Translations under genes and position numbers: made by a program
Part shown: in pieces, positions 6,025 through 6,984 of the stretch
Layout: the number at the start of each line of letters is the position of its first letter
Numbering within the stretch: the first letter of the stretch is position 1
NCBI GenBank assembly: GCA_030044105.1
Contig: JASHWL010000049.1
Coordinates: 1 to 6,984, forward strand
Source: Thermoplasmata archaeon
GTDB lineage: Archaea; Thermoplasmatota; Thermoplasmata; Lutacidiplasmatales; UBA184
DNA length: 6,984 bases
Direction of reading: 5' to 3'
The notes under the pieces: generated by a model
What the model was told of the DNA's origin: nothing
What the model saw: only the letters and a program-made list of their open reading frames with translations
Database searches by the model: none

Positions 6025-6030
6025 GGAGGC

Positions 6031-6038
6031 CCATAATC
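6031..6038 (-). promoter_or_regulatory. TATA-like element for the RAD55-like ATPase gene
   Basis: The minus strand reads GATTATGG at 6038-6031, preceded by a purine-rich GAAAAGAC stretch (6045-6038) that could serve as a TFB recognition region. The element centres about 28 bp before the ATG at 6006, which fits leaderless transcription from that codon. It is only about 10 bp before the GTG at 6024, too close for that start. A second A/T patch, GCATAATCC (6022-6014), is too near both starts. Confidence 0.45.
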
Positions 6039-6120
6039 GTCTTTTCGGAAGCGCTCCCGGGGTCGATCGGGCCTCCGGTCTGGTCTCACGATGCGGCCGG
6101 CGGGCCGGGGGAGACGGGGC

Positions 6121-6411
6121 TCAGCAGGCCCCGCGCGCCACGACTTCCTCGCACGTCGAGGCGGGGAGGACGTCCAGGGAACCCGCCTGCCCGAACGGCG
6201 CGAGGTACTGGCGGACGGCGGCCTCGTTCGGTCCTTCGACGATCACGTAGAGGTGGTGCTGGCCGCGGGCGACCGCGTCCCCGTGGATGTGGAGCCCGGC
6301 CTTCCGCGCGTTCGCGTCCGAGAGGATCTGCAGCAGGAACGGGGCCATCTGCGGATTGCCCGCGGGGCATCGGTCGGCCGGGTGGCGGTGCTCGGCAACG
6401 AAGAGCGGCAT
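6121..6411 (-). CDS. Small HxH/Cys protein, probable ferredoxin-like alpha/beta-barrel family
   Basis: This 96-residue protein starts MPLFVAEHRH and ends in VARGAC. The beginning (H8, H10, C15), GLHIHGDAVARGQHHLYVIV in the middle and the terminal half (AAVRQYLAPFGQAGSLDVLP) follow a beta-alpha-beta-beta-alpha-beta order. That order fits small dimeric alpha/beta-barrel proteins of the DUF3303/DUF4242 kind, but I cannot assign a named family. The clustered histidines and cysteine could bind a metal; this is inferred. It lies downstream of the CADD-like gene on the same strand, so co-transcription is plausible. The ATG at 6411 is chosen because such proteins usually begin with Met-Pro and a strand. 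An in-frame ATG at 6438 would add nine residues (MTHARLGPT) without evident structure. No Shine-Dalgarno site was seen before either. Confidence 0.68.
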   Translation of the reverse strand: MPLFVAEHRHPADRCPAGNPQMAPFLLQILSDANARKAGLHIHGDAVARGQHHLYVIVEGPNEAAVRQYLAPFGQAGSLDVLPASTCEEVVARGAC

Positions 6412-6486
6412 GGTCGGGCCGAGCCGGGCGTGGGTCATCTCGGTGGCGATAGGCGCAGCGGATGCCGGACCCCGAGGGGCCCGCGC

Positions 6487-6984
6487 CTACGCGCAGGGGA
6501 ACGCGTCGAGGAACGACCACCACGCGTCGATGGCCGTGCGCGCGGAGCGTACGGCACCCGCACGGGCCGATGGGGAAGCCGCGAGCTCGGTCCTCAGGAT
6601 CCGCCGCTCGGCCGCGGAGTGGGCGACATCCGCATCGGTGTGCACGCGGAAGAACTCGTGGGCCGCGGGGTCGGCGACCCCGTAGAACGCGCGGAGCCCG
6701 CGCGACTTCTCGGCCGCGATCTCGGGGAAGATCGACTCGTAGGAGTACAGCGCCGCGAGCGCGCGCGGGGCATCGCCGGCGGTGAGCCGCTCGTACGCGG
6801 CGAGCAGCTGACGGGTCCCGGGGATGGGGCGGGCCCGGCGCACCGCGGCCGGCGGGAGGCCGATGCCGCGGGCGAAATCGAGCCACAGCGCCGGATGGGT
6901 CGGGTCCCGGCCCTCCTCGTCCACCAGGTTCTCGAGAAGGACCCGGCGGTCCTTCGGATCGCTCAGGTGGGAGTACGCGGCCGC
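6487..6984 (-). CDS. CADD/TenA/PqqC-family di-metal oxygenase homologue, 5' end off window
   Basis: The frame is open from the right edge (6984) to a TAG at 6487-6489, giving 165 visible codons; the N terminus is missing. The first visible residues read AAAYSHLSDPKDRRVLLENL, then VDEEGRDPTHPALW, typical of this all-helical fold. Numbering from the Val at 6924 as 1, candidate metal ligands are E3, H10, E63 (in YES), H95, D99 and H102 (HTDADVAH). Chlamydial CADD uses E81, H88, E142, H174, D178 and H181. The spacings match, with one residue fewer between the first and second glutamates. K73 falls at the position of CADD Lys152, reported as the amine source. CADD makes 4-aminobenzoate for folate by sacrificing its own side chains. 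Here the role could be the same or another oxidation by the TenA/PqqC superfamily. The sacrificial tyrosine near the N terminus would lie off the window. The GTG at 6924 is internal, not the start. Confidence 0.83.
   Translation of the reverse strand, partial: AAAYSHLSDPKDRRVLLENLVDEEGRDPTHPALWLDFARGIGLPPAAVRRARPIPGTRQLLAAYERLTAGDAPRALAALYSYESIFPEIAAEKSRGLRAFYGVADPAAHEFFRVHTDADVAHSAAERRILRTELAASPSARAGAVRSARTAIDAWWSFLDAFPCA

Noticed and set aside
4519..6250. Plus-strand frames opposite the RAD55-like ATPase (up to 302 codons)
   Set aside because: Shadow frames of the ATPase gene, with repetitive Arg/Gly/Glu composition and no recognisable fold.
6086..6886. Minus-strand 266-codon frame across the CADD-like and small-protein genes
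   Set aside because: Arg/Pro/Ala-rich translation in a different frame from two genes with clear family signals.

Overview
This is a very GC-rich window (roughly 70% by eye), densely coding and most likely archaeal. The evidence for archaea is a RAD55/KaiC/GvpD-type ATPase, a ribbon-helix-helix regulator, and TATA-like elements about 25-30 bp upstream of start codons with little or no leader. A high-GC lineage of Thermoplasmatota fits, but this is an inference from gene content and promoter style, not a demonstrated placement. GC-rich third codon positions create long open frames on the opposite strands; these were set aside.

Left edge (1-476): the 5' part of a probable tandem ribbon-helix-helix DNA-binding protein on the minus strand. 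Its promoter region holds a perfect 9-bp inverted repeat, next to a TATA-like element, that looks like an operator. Up to 476 there is no other convincing gene.

Centre left (477-3929, plus strand): a likely signalling operon. Gene 1 is a seven-helix membrane protein. A 13-codon mini-ORF follows, overlapping the end of gene 1 and the start of gene 2. Gene 2 is a soluble PAS histidine kinase with a Cph1/bacteriophytochrome-like kinase core. Gene 3 is a stand-alone Rcp1-like response regulator. Gene 4 is a REC-HPt fusion. A convergent minus-strand gene (3918-4382) is another stand-alone receiver with an unusual insertion. Together these encode the parts for a His-Asp-His-Asp phosphorelay, yet none of the receivers carries a DNA-binding or enzymatic output domain.

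Centre right (4483-6024, minus): a RAD55/GvpD-like ATPase of about 510 residues, with an intact N-terminal P-loop domain and a C-terminal half that looks like a degenerate second RecA-fold domain. It lies directly upstream of the minus-strand receiver and may be co-transcribed with it.

Right edge (6121-6984, minus): a small HxH/Cys-containing protein, probably of a ferredoxin-like alpha/beta-barrel family, preceded by a 5'-truncated CADD/TenA/PqqC-family di-metal oxygenase homologue. The visible part of the latter keeps the metal-ligand spacing known from chlamydial CADD, which makes 4-aminobenzoate.

No tRNA, rRNA, CRISPR array, insertion sequence or integration site was found.
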